This document shows, piece after piece, positions 41,901 through 49,527 of a stretch of DNA of 64,000 nt (positions are counted from its first letter, which is position 1; each line of letters begins with the position of its first letter). This DNA comes from DATIXJ01 sp963714795 (GTDB lineage: Bacteria > Bacteroidota > Ignavibacteria > UBA10030 > SZUA-254), in the NCBI GenBank assembly GCA_963714795.1, contig CAVQPS010000009.1:248001-312000 (forward strand), read 5' to 3'. The translations under genes and the position numbers were made by a program. The notes beneath the pieces are model-generated. The model saw only the letters and a list, made by a program, of their open reading frames with translations, ran no database searches and was not told where the DNA came from.

Positions 41901-42380
41901 CAAAGCGACATCTTCCGACAACGGAACAGAATCTTTCCCGATCACGTAGAGATTCTTTCCGATTTGTTTACCGAACTTCCGGAAACCGTTTCTGTTGCCG
42001 AGATAATAACTGCTCCCCGAAAAAACCAAGATGCTGTCGTGATATTCAGTCTGGATAACCGAGGCATCTGCTTTCGGCCAGATGGAACCCTCTTCACCCT
42101 GCCGCCACCGATATCCGTCATACCATGCCACACCGGTCAGCGTAGAAACCCAGAGTGTGCTGTCGGACGATTCAAAAAGATTTGTTATTTCACCGGAAGG
42201 AAGACCCGAAGATGTCGTAAAATGTGCCCAGAGCGATTTCTCACTCATATCCGGAAATTGTGCTAACGATTTCCCATGAATAAAGAGAAAAAAAAAGACA
42301 AACACTGCATACCACAACAGGCGTTGTGTTTCTTTTCTACTCACTCGTGAGCAATATAGTTGTAAAAATATGGATGCCAT
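38994..42380 (-). CDS. Sensor histidine kinase: periplasmic propeller, Y_Y_Y, PAS, HisKA_3, HATPase
   Basis: 1128 residues. After an N-terminal signal/anchor (WYAVFVFFFLFIHG), residues ~45-650 form two-component-regulator propeller repeats (GLPSGEITNLFESSDSTLWV, DGSVWFGHMTTNGLG, AGVVWITTRGGLCCYD). A Y_Y_Y-like Ig domain (~660-735, PPGSYVIEVQAKG) precedes one membrane segment (~745-765). Inside are a PAS domain with PAC end (~785-895), then HisKA_3 with the phospho-accepting His in FLHDTIGQTLAF near residue 925, and HATPase_c (DNGIGMKE, FGLFNTRERILHLGG). In Bacteroidota such proteins usually sense polysaccharide fragments or surface signals. It pairs with the response regulator 11 bases downstream; its ligand is unknown. 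Confidence 0.9.
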   Translation of the reverse strand: MASIFLQLYCSRVSRKETQRLLWYAVFVFFFLFIHGKSLAQFPDMSEKSLWAHFTTSSGLPSGEITNLFESSDSTLWVSTLTGVAWYDGYRWRQGEEGSIWPKADASVIQTEYHDSILVFSGSSYYLGNRNGFRKFGKQIGKNLYVIGKDSVPLSEDVALSALFGTSITPKPDPEFIKKIIHVYPTKNGNVLLMLSNGLYRRTGMSWKPQLQSSNEKLPLAVLSVTENRHGSGICLVRGPADKMGIWEWTKDGPFRRSKLAKPVLYIVSADIDENDNVVAVARAGEIFVRHDGLWNMLPFLPENASNITKVLFRQNGDLCLGGDDGVYIWRHSSHKWQSLPLSSFELQNCINEIFKTRNGDVWIGSANGIEIQHPDGTHQDMAYIGKERLLNITGLQEDANGNMWISSGSSFDGAYKWNGKTWENYPVTRSAGGMYIHKIRKDRDGRLWFLGLGHYPGTSDDDEAGAYCLQGDTFSRWSLAEGLLSGRVYAFDESEDSSLWFGTHKGISRYRSGVWKHWTTANGLRQDHVFCLAVDHDGSVWFGHMTTNGLGRIDRNDSLQYFGIEDGLPDNRIYDIKVDSAGVVWITTRGGLCCYDRGRWSIFDEKSGLVSNALWPVLPTREGIYVGTTGKGAAILHREAGDDHYPYIIIDKPIVENQNAFVRWNAFAYNGEVAPENSLTRYRVNGGIWSAWNTVHEVSIHSSPPGSYVIEVQAKGLYGQFNPKPERDSYTILPPLYLRPIIYFPAGGAIAALAYLLVMFQVRRIKHRKELEKSEERYRLITELMSDYAYLLSIDNDGRFTVLWITESFERLTGYSTEEFRSGDFAERFNHQEDIFYVRKMFDSVRNGEPESYESRVYTKDGNLHWIHHHVAPIWDRTHSRVTHIYGIARDITQRKHNEEQVKMLATELSLTEERERRRMATFLHDTIGQTLAFSKIKLRTLERSMQDANTLAALSEVRSLIEESINDTRSLTFELSPPALHELGIAEAIRSLATQLFERHNIGFEFTGEQLQDQPTDEISVILYYATREVLINIVKHSRASWVSLSISELSASIQVSVQDNGIGMKESVGRAMYERGDSFGLFNTRERILHLGGSLTISSAPNEGTSVVLNIPFKTPVHRQSDSLA

Positions 42381-42536
42381 CCATGGAATAAAGAACGTTT
42401 ACCGGTCTGAACCAACGAAGTTTCTCTATCAGACGAAAAAAAATTGATGTTCGTTCAATCAAATATTACGATGCGGCAATGACAAAACGAATTTCGTAAT
42501 TGATTTTCTTTACACGCCCCGGGCCTGTTATATCGC

Positions 42537-44186
42537 TTACTTATGTTTTCCCAATGGTTCCCGGTTGACCGGTTCCTGCCTCACGGGCTGTGGTGCCGGA
42601 GTGCGGGGAGCCGCCTGCTGCTGAGGGTGTGCAACCGGTTGAGTTTGTTGCCAGACATTTCTGTGATATTCCTGGGCTTTATTGATGTCGTTAAAATTGC
42701 GGACCGGTGGTGTCGGTGTCGGTCTTGCAACGGGGTGTTGCACATCTTGCTGAACCTTGACGGGTGGAGCGGGAGATGTTTGTACCGGCTGCCGCGCCCC
42801 TTCCTGCATGAATCCATGAATGCGTATGGCCGGTTGCCGTTCCGGTTGCTGAACAATGTCCGGAACGCCGCGTTGTTTATCTACCGGTTCTGTTTTTATT
42901 TTTTGTCCGATTTCCAGAGATGGATATTTGGTCCTATTATTTTGAAAATATTGATCGCGCACAGCCGGTGTAACCGTTTTCACTCCCTGTTGTTTCCGAA
43001 CGTCTATATTTAATTGTGCTACCTGTTTTATGACTGCCGACCTGTTCGAAGCATTATGAACAAAATCCTTGGGTAAATAATTTTTATTATCGCGCACCCA
43101 GTTATGGACAATAATAGTGTTGGCGCCAACCGATCTTGCCGATCCATAATAATGATTGATGTATGCATTACCGACGCCGGGATACCGGTGCCAGTTTTCC
43201 GGATGATAAAAATACCAGTTGGTAAAGTAATACGACGGAGAACCGAAAATAACCATTTTCCCCGAATGGTTACGATAAAATCCGCAATCGAACCAGAAAG
43301 GATAGGGATACCAATAATCGTACGGATACCATGTCGGATAACCGAACCAATACGAATAGGGACTGCATGTATAATTCGTTACCGCATCCGGGTTCGGCTC
43401 GGTATTGACATCTTCCGGTGAATAACCATTTTCCGTCGCGTAATCGTCGGCCGCCTGCTGTAAATCGTTTGCCTCGTCCGGATTTTGTTCAATGTTTTCT
43501 TTCCATGCCGCGGCGTCTTCTGTATTCTGTCTGGTCTGCACCAAATTCAAGGAGTCTGCCCGGTGTATGACTCTTTCCGGATTGCGGCGAAATCGATCCC
43601 CGACACGAACGGTCAGATTTAAATGATCATTGAGAAGACTTATTATTTCGGGATATTGAATGATGTCCCGTAAGGCTTGTTGGGTTTCCGGAGAATAATC
43701 GGAAATGATTTGTTGGAATTGCGCATCCGTTTGTGATTGCATTGCATCGATCTTTTGAATCTGATCAAAATAATCGGTACCGTATTTTACTGCAGTCTCA
43801 TGAATGTCCGCCGGATAATCAACAAGAATGGCATTAATCTGATCTTCGGATTTTTGTCCCCCTTGTGCAATTTTTGAAACCAAGTCAGGATATCTCGCCA
43901 AATTCCAAAAATCTTCTTGCTCGCTTTTGGAATAACCGCTGACAAAGCTTGCAAAATCGTCACTCGTTTTCTTTTGTAAGCTCGCAATGCTCACGATGGC
44001 GGCAGGATATTCACACGCTTCAAAAATATGAAGACGGATCGTATCCGGATACATCACCAGAGCATTGACAGCCGCCGAATCTTCTCTCATTAAGTGTTTC
44101 GACGATTGGGCTTGATCTTGGGCATTGGCGGAGACAGAAACCCCGATGAGAAGGAAACCGAATACAACAATAATCAGACATTTCAT
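42537..44186 (-). CDS. Exported YW-rich, Pro/Gln-tailed protein, DUF3300-like N-terminus
   Basis: About 549 residues from the ATG at 44186 (MKCLIIVVFGFLLIGVSVSA), a clear signal peptide. Residues ~35-210 repeat short helical segments with YP motifs (LVMYPDTIRLHIFEACEYPA, NLARYPDLVSKIAQG, DIIQYPEIISLLNDH), recalling the DUF3300 pattern of repeated YPxxI helices. Residues ~275-350 are extremely rich in Tyr and Trp (YSYWFGYPTWYPYDYWYPYP). The last ~100 residues are Pro/Gln/Arg-rich and disordered. There is no lipobox or sorting tail. It is probably periplasmic or envelope-associated; the function is unknown, and the DUF3300 likeness is an impression that a profile search should test. Confidence 0.55.
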   Translation of the reverse strand: MKCLIIVVFGFLLIGVSVSANAQDQAQSSKHLMREDSAAVNALVMYPDTIRLHIFEACEYPAAIVSIASLQKKTSDDFASFVSGYSKSEQEDFWNLARYPDLVSKIAQGGQKSEDQINAILVDYPADIHETAVKYGTDYFDQIQKIDAMQSQTDAQFQQIISDYSPETQQALRDIIQYPEIISLLNDHLNLTVRVGDRFRRNPERVIHRADSLNLVQTRQNTEDAAAWKENIEQNPDEANDLQQAADDYATENGYSPEDVNTEPNPDAVTNYTCSPYSYWFGYPTWYPYDYWYPYPFWFDCGFYRNHSGKMVIFGSPSYYFTNWYFYHPENWHRYPGVGNAYINHYYGSARSVGANTIIVHNWVRDNKNYLPKDFVHNASNRSAVIKQVAQLNIDVRKQQGVKTVTPAVRDQYFQNNRTKYPSLEIGQKIKTEPVDKQRGVPDIVQQPERQPAIRIHGFMQEGARQPVQTSPAPPVKVQQDVQHPVARPTPTPPVRNFNDINKAQEYHRNVWQQTQPVAHPQQQAAPRTPAPQPVRQEPVNREPLGKHK

Positions 44187-44757
44187 ATTCATTCTTTCAT
44201 AATATAATGGCAGACAACCCTTTTACTATATAAAAATAACTCAGAAATTGGTTAATAGCAAACGATGGTACCAAGCCGATGTAACATCAATTTAATCATA
44301 TTTAAACCCCTGGAATGGATGGTTTTCGATATTCTTCGCATTGTAGAGTGAATTCTTAACATGATGGTGTTCTTTATCCTACGGTGCGAGAGCGACCGTT
44401 TCCGATGTTTCCGTCAGCTCGCGAAGAACAGGACGGACTATTTGAGCGAAGTATTGCATTCAGAAATTTTTTGCACCAATTACCAGAGACATAGTATGGT
44501 GGCCAAAATCGGATGTCAGGCGCGCAATTGCCGCCTATCCAAATTTTTTGAACGAACAACCCCTCCGGGATACAATGTTATACGCTTGAAGCCCTGTTTT
44601 GTTGCGAATTGCGCTGTTTAGAGTTTATGAGAAAGATGATTTTGTCGTGTTCGATTTGGGCTTAGTTAAGAGCTTTGACTTCAGTAATAAATTTGCCTAC
44701 CTTACTTTGATTACGTCCTGTCCGGACGTAAAATTTTTAATATTATGGAATAGCTCT
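44187..44757. other. Long intergenic region without a convincing gene; inverted repeat near its end
   Basis: Between a minus-strand gene start and a plus-strand gene start, this ~570-base stretch must hold divergent promoters. An open frame at 44361-44621 has no recognisable features. An 8-bp inverted repeat TTACGTCC (44711-44718) and GGACGTAA (44724-44731) lies 26 bases before the next start codon and could be an operator. Confidence 0.4.
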
Positions 44758-45333
44758 ATGCCAAAGAAAAACATTTACACATGCTTTGTTGTTGCAGGAC
44801 TTCTGCTGTTTCTGCTCACACCAACAAACGCACGTCAATCCGGGAATGGGATATCGGGCCAGGTCAATTGTTTTGCCATGAACCCGCCAAACAAATATGC
44901 CGGCACAACCACCGGGGTTTACGTTTTTACAAAAGAAGGAAATGAGTGGAAACAAATCAACAACGGGCTGACCAATACGAACGTGCACACGCTCCAAATC
45001 ATCGATAGTACTTCTCGTCTGGTCGCCGGAACCGAAAACGGGATTTTTCTTTTCCGGAATGATGGGGAAGTCTGGGAAGAACATTCCGCCGGATTGACAA
45101 TCAAAAACGTATGGTCTCTGGCACTTTCGGGCGGTCGCCTGTTCGCCGGAACAACCAACGGTGGGATTTTTATATCGACGGATCGCGGTGAAAACTGGTC
45201 ACTTTCAAACAACGGATTGCCAACCGATGCAGTAATCTATTCGTTAAATGAAAACGGAGGGATTTTATACGCCGGAACCCAGAAAGGTGTTTTCATTTCA
45301 AAAGACAACGGAGCAACCTGGGCACAACAATAA
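44758..45333 (+). CDS. Short exported beta-propeller (BNR-like) protein without sorting tail
   Basis: About 191 residues from the ATG at 44758 (MPKKNIYTCFVVAGLLLFLL signal peptide, then TPTNARQ). An upstream in-frame start would bury the signal. It has four to five repeats of the same type as the large propeller at 26041-28152: KYAGTTTGVYVFTKEGNEW, NNGLTNTNVHTL, LFAGTTNGGIFISTDRGENW, ILYAGTQKGVFISKDNGATW. It ends directly after the last repeat with no T9SS tail, so it is either a periplasmic protein or a truncated relative. Four to five blades are few for a closed propeller, so it may need to pair with another copy. Confidence 0.65.
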   Translation: MPKKNIYTCFVVAGLLLFLLTPTNARQSGNGISGQVNCFAMNPPNKYAGTTTGVYVFTKEGNEWKQINNGLTNTNVHTLQIIDSTSRLVAGTENGIFLFRNDGEVWEEHSAGLTIKNVWSLALSGGRLFAGTTNGGIFISTDRGENWSLSNNGLPTDAVIYSLNENGGILYAGTQKGVFISKDNGATWAQQ

Positions 45334-45757
45334 TTATACGCTGCAATTTTAAACCGGAAGCCTTTTCGACAGAAACCAGTCGTACCGAATCGAGTTGAAA
45401 AAATCGATCCTCTTACAAAACAGATAAAAAACGAAAACGAATTACTCGTTTTAGTTTTTTCCCACATTTTCAAAATATCCCCATTTACGAAAAATTCACA
45501 TCCTGCCATCAGAAACATCCGCAATAATTTATTTGCGTGATGAAAATCACCTCACAACCCTTGCATTGGTGTTACCTTAAGTCCAACACCAACCATTGTT
45601 AGTGTCAAACTTCCGATCAACCGGCAATCAACCGAACCGGCATTTCGATCTGCGGTTTACGTTCCTCTACAAAGATAGTAATACATCGACGGTACAATGT
45701 TTTTCCCGTCATGGGAAATTATACAATTTTTAACATGATGATTATACCACATTTTTT
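45334..45757 (+). other. Intergenic region upstream of the PilB-like gene
   Basis: A ~420-base AT-rich stretch between two plus-strand genes. I see no gene, RNA or clear hairpin; a promoter for the ATPase gene should be here but is not identifiable by eye. Confidence 0.35.
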
Positions 45758-47710
45758 ATGTCCCAAGATACGAACAAAAAACATATAGATCCGAATATCG
45801 GGTTGCTGAACGAAAACGGCAACCATAAGAATGGTAATGGGCGATTATTGCCGATGACTCCAACTCCGCGTCCGGGGGTAAAAAAACTCCTGAACCTCGG
45901 CATGTTCCTGAACGACAATGATGAGGAACGTTTGTCAGAAAACAAATCCACTCCCTCCCTGGAAACGATCAGCAGATTCGTCCAGACCCTGATCGATAAA
46001 GGCATTGTCAGTCAATCCGTCGTCGACGAAGCACTTGTCTACAAACGGACACATGCAAAAAAAGATCCGCGTTTACTCTTCCAGATTCTTATTGAAGAAT
46101 TTCTCGTCGATCGCGAAGCTGTGTATGAACAATTCGTCGATTATTATTCATTCCGGAGAATTGATGTTGTCGCACTCGGGATTGGTCCGGACCGTGTCGA
46201 ATTTATCCAAAAAACTCTTAATTCGCTCGTCACACGGTTGCAGGATATTGCAACCAAGAACAAGATTCTTCCATTTAAGGTTGCTGATGATGATCCGAAG
46301 AAACTCATTATCATCACTCCGGACCCGACCAATCCGGAAATTGCAAAAATAGCAAGAGCATATCCATACCCCAAGCATGAAATTTGCTACGTATCATTTC
46401 AAAGTTTTTCAGTGCTTGAACGAGCCCTCTTGCAAAATTCCGGCCTCTCGCAAGGCATACTGGATTTTGAACCCGACGATGACGATCAAATTTCCGATGA
46501 ACTTGACGATGAAATTCGAAAAGGAAAATTAGGAGAACTGGTCGACAACACGCTCACGGATGCCGTGCGAATGGGTGCCAGCGATATTCACTTTATCCCG
46601 AAAGATTTCCGCAAGACGGAAGTTCATTTTCGTCTTGACGGGTTACTTTCACTCTGGAAAACAGTCGATGACATTCGTGCCGATGCCGTTATTGCCGTCG
46701 TCAAGGACATTGCGAAGGGCACCGATCGGTTCGAACACAATCTTGCGCAAGATGGATTCATTCAAAAGAATATCAATAATAAGCTGGTCCGTTTCCGTGT
46801 ATCGATCATACCGATCATTAACAGGGAATTACGGGTCAAAAGCGAATCAATCGTATTACGAGTTCTCTCCGATCCGGAAGCCAGCATTACCGTGGAAAAT
46901 ATCGGGTTTCAAGAGAAAAATCTTCAATGGTTTAAGCAAGCCATCGAACAGCCGTACGGCATGATCATACTGACAGGCCCGACCGGAAGCGGCAAGAGCA
47001 CAACATTGCTTGCCTCGCTTCGTTATATCATGAGCCCGACGTTAAATATTTTAACAGTAGAAGATCCGGTTGAATATTTCATTGAGGGGGCACGGCAGGT
47101 TAAATTGAACCCGAAACTGGATTTTGAACAGGCCCTTCGTGCGATTCTCCGGCACGACCCCGACGTCGTCATGGTCGGAGAAATCCGCGACCGGATTACT
47201 GCCGATATCGCAATCAAACTTGCCAATACGGGTCACTTAACTTTTACCACACTTCATACAAACGATGCCCCGAGTGCGATTTCCCGGTTGTTCAAGATGG
47301 GCATTGAACCGTTCCTGTTATCATCAAGCATTAATGCCATTGTTGCTCAACGGTTGGTGAGAAAATTATGTGACCGGTGCAAGGCGAAGGAGGAAAATGT
47401 TTCTCCATCCATGCTTCTCAATATCGGTATGACCCGGGAAGAAGTTACGGCAACGAAAATTTACCGGCCGGTCGGGTGTATCGAGTGTCTCCGCGGTTTC
47501 AAAGGACGCACCGCGATCCACGAGATTCTGTATTTGACCAAAGAAATCCGTGAATATATTCTCAATTCCGGATCCTCCATCAACGAAACTGCGATCAGGA
47601 AAATTGCAACCGAACAAGGCATGAAAACATTACGTGAAGCGGCTATTGAACTTCTCAAACACGGCAAAACCTCAGTACAAGAAGTCGTTGAAACCACACT
47701 GATTGCGTAG
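45758..47710 (+). CDS. Type II/IV secretion ATPase, PilB/GspE family
   Basis: 650 residues. The N-terminal ~80 residues look flexible. Residues ~75-240 carry a GspE-N/MshE-like domain (QSVVDEALVYKRTHAKKDPR). The ATPase domain has the Asp-box region ASDIHFIPKD, Walker A GPTGSGKSTT (~407), Walker B VVMVGEIRD (~469), the His box GHLTFTTLHTNDA, and the Zn-binding cysteines (KLCDRCKAKEE, VGCIECLRGFKGR). This is an assembly-type motor, cytoplasmic and docking on an inner-membrane platform, for type IV pili or type II secretion. No platform, pilin or retraction gene lies nearby, so its machine is encoded elsewhere. It cannot be assigned to pili or secretion from this window. Confidence 0.9.
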   Translation: MSQDTNKKHIDPNIGLLNENGNHKNGNGRLLPMTPTPRPGVKKLLNLGMFLNDNDEERLSENKSTPSLETISRFVQTLIDKGIVSQSVVDEALVYKRTHAKKDPRLLFQILIEEFLVDREAVYEQFVDYYSFRRIDVVALGIGPDRVEFIQKTLNSLVTRLQDIATKNKILPFKVADDDPKKLIIITPDPTNPEIAKIARAYPYPKHEICYVSFQSFSVLERALLQNSGLSQGILDFEPDDDDQISDELDDEIRKGKLGELVDNTLTDAVRMGASDIHFIPKDFRKTEVHFRLDGLLSLWKTVDDIRADAVIAVVKDIAKGTDRFEHNLAQDGFIQKNINNKLVRFRVSIIPIINRELRVKSESIVLRVLSDPEASITVENIGFQEKNLQWFKQAIEQPYGMIILTGPTGSGKSTTLLASLRYIMSPTLNILTVEDPVEYFIEGARQVKLNPKLDFEQALRAILRHDPDVVMVGEIRDRITADIAIKLANTGHLTFTTLHTNDAPSAISRLFKMGIEPFLLSSSINAIVAQRLVRKLCDRCKAKEENVSPSMLLNIGMTREEVTATKIYRPVGCIECLRGFKGRTAIHEILYLTKEIREYILNSGSSINETAIRKIATEQGMKTLREAAIELLKHGKTSVQEVVETTLIA

Positions 47711-47780
47711 TAACCAAAACCCGAATCGGATCGTTCTTCTCAGGAATCTGATTTTCCGCACTTCGGCCGAAGAAATCATC

Positions 47781-48434
47781 TCACTTGATAAGCAACATTT
47801 TTTTAACTTCAGAAAATGTTTTAGCCGGATCTGAACTGTTTACCGCTTCGAGACGGTATAAATAAATTCCGCTGGCAAGTCCGGCAGGATTCCATTCGAC
47901 CGATCGGTATCCAGCCGGCTGAATTTGATCGATCAACCTCGCTACCATTTTTCCCTGCACGTCGCTTACCGTCAGTACAATTTTGCTTTCAACAGGCAAT
48001 TCATACTGTATCACCGTCCGGGGGTTAAAAGGATTGGGATAATTTTGCATCAGCGAAAATTCCCGCGGAATTGTTTGAAGCGTGCCGCGCACATCCGTCG
48101 GCTGTACCACCATGATCGTTCCTTTCATTCCCATAAAAAAATGATTTGCACACACATAATAGTATATGCCGGTGTGCGGTGGAATAACCGTTCCACCTCC
48201 GAACGGTGTATTGAAACCGCCGTTGGAATTACTATCGTTCGCGTTCCACGTTGCCTGAGTTACTTCTCTCGCACTATGAATCGATCCTAAAGAAAAAATC
48301 ACCGTATCCCCGAAGTTAATCGTCAGGGTATCCGGAGAAAATGTAAAACCGGAATTGGTAACGGTATGTGTTGCAGGAAAAACCGATGGGGACAGAACGA
48401 GGATGAGAAAACAAAGAAAAACGACGTATTTCAT
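47781..48434 (-). CDS. Cupredoxin (plastocyanin/azurin-like) with T9SS tail
   Basis: 217 residues with a signal peptide (MKYVVFLCFLILVLSPSVFP). Residues ~22-118 form a cupredoxin: TVTNSGFTFSPDTLTINFGD, then IHSAREV with the first Cu-ligand His, and YYYVCANHFFMGMKGTI with the Cys, second His and Met ligands in the usual C-x(2)-H-x(n)-M spacing. The type-1 copper site is therefore complete. Residues ~135-217 are a T9SS sorting domain (NYPNPFNPRTVIQYEL, SGIYLYRLEA, ending KKMLLIK). A surface-anchored small copper protein could carry electrons outside the cell, but no partner oxidase is adjacent. It is convergent with the ATPase gene. Confidence 0.88.
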   Translation of the reverse strand: MKYVVFLCFLILVLSPSVFPATHTVTNSGFTFSPDTLTINFGDTVIFSLGSIHSAREVTQATWNANDSNSNGGFNTPFGGGTVIPPHTGIYYYVCANHFFMGMKGTIMVVQPTDVRGTLQTIPREFSLMQNYPNPFNPRTVIQYELPVESKIVLTVSDVQGKMVARLIDQIQPAGYRSVEWNPAGLASGIYLYRLEAVNSSDPAKTFSEVKKMLLIK

Positions 48435-48687
48435 TTTTCCTCCTATATGAAAATAAAAGAACAGGAATTCAGTGATGACACAATACGGTACGAAGTATTT
48501 TTTGGAAAGTCAAGGTTATGAAATCCCATTACCGGGGAGACAAGACCGTGTGTTTCCATGAACTATGACGCTGTTTTGTTTATAAAATCAGTTTAAAATA
48601 TCACAATTTCGTAATGAAAGATTAAAAGCACAGTAATCCCCAATGAGTACATTTGTATGGTCTAAAAAGTTTTTTTAGATACGATAT

Positions 48688-49527
48688 GTGCAATCGATTG
48701 AAAGGATTATACTGACCCAGCCTCATCGGTTCGCCCTCAAAACAGATCACACCTCCCTGTTTGAAGCAGGAGCGGTTGATGCCGTGATTATTTCCGATAT
48801 CCACCTCGGCAGCAACCTCTGCCAGGCAAAAAAACTCGCGGAGTTTCTCGAACGGATTCTTACCGGTTTATTCCCGACCAAGCAACTTATTCTCAACGGC
48901 GATGTATTTGATTCTATCGACTTCCGCCGTCTCCACAAAAGTCACTGGAAAATACTTTCTCTCCTGCGAAAACTTTCGGATAAAATTTCCATTACCTGGG
49001 TCTGTGGCAATCACGACGGTCCGGCCGAAATCATCTCTCATCTTTTAGGGGTATCGGTAAAAGAAGAACACACTTTTTCGAGCGGCGGAAAATCATTTCT
49101 CGTTCTTCACGGACATGTTTTCGATGATTTCATCGAAGATCATCGCACCATCACGGCTATTGCCGACGCACTATATAATCTTCTGCAAAAAATCGACAAG
49201 ACGCATCGTTTTGCAAAGTTCGCCAAAACGAACAGCAAGATTTTTCTTCGATGTACTCAAAAGATTCGGGAACGTTCTCTTTCGTATGCCGCTAACCGGC
49301 GATACGATGTGGTTTGCTGCGGTCACACGCATCATGCAGAGATCTATTTTTCCGGCGATCTCCAATATTGTAACAGCGGCTGTTGGACGGAGTCACCCTG
49401 CACCTACCTGACGATTCAGGAAGGAATTGTCGGGCTACAGCCCTTTCTCACACTCGGTGAGACAATCAATATTATCGGTGAACCATCCTCAAGCGATCTG
49501 ATTGAATTACCAAATTTCACAAACTGA
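48688..49527 (+). CDS. LpxH-like metallophosphoesterase (UDP-diacylglucosamine diphosphatase family)
   Basis: 279 residues if the GTG at 48688 is used; the start is uncertain because there is no good ribosome site. All calcineurin-type metal motifs are present in order: AVIISDIHLGSN, LILNGDVFDSID, VCGNHDGPAE, LVLHGHVFDDF and VVCCGHTHHAEI. LpxH in lipid A synthesis has the same motif set and cleaves UDP-2,3-diacylglucosamine; other members act on other nucleotide-linked lipids. The next gene overlaps its end by 26 bases, and two glycosyltransferases follow, so the unit probably makes a glycolipid. Confidence 0.75.
   Translation: MQSIERIILTQPHRFALKTDHTSLFEAGAVDAVIISDIHLGSNLCQAKKLAEFLERILTGLFPTKQLILNGDVFDSIDFRRLHKSHWKILSLLRKLSDKISITWVCGNHDGPAEIISHLLGVSVKEEHTFSSGGKSFLVLHGHVFDDFIEDHRTITAIADALYNLLQKIDKTHRFAKFAKTNSKIFLRCTQKIRERSLSYAANRRYDVVCCGHTHHAEIYFSGDLQYCNSGCWTESPCTYLTIQEGIVGLQPFLTLGETINIIGEPSSSDLIELPNFTN

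Noticed and set aside
41751..42266. Antisense frame of 171 codons opposite the histidine kinase propeller
   Set aside because: The sense strand encodes clear propeller repeats with a signal anchor; the antisense product resembles nothing.
44361..44621. Open frame of 86 codons in the 44.2-44.7 kb intergenic region
   Set aside because: No ribosome site or recognisable protein features; the opposite strand is equally open.
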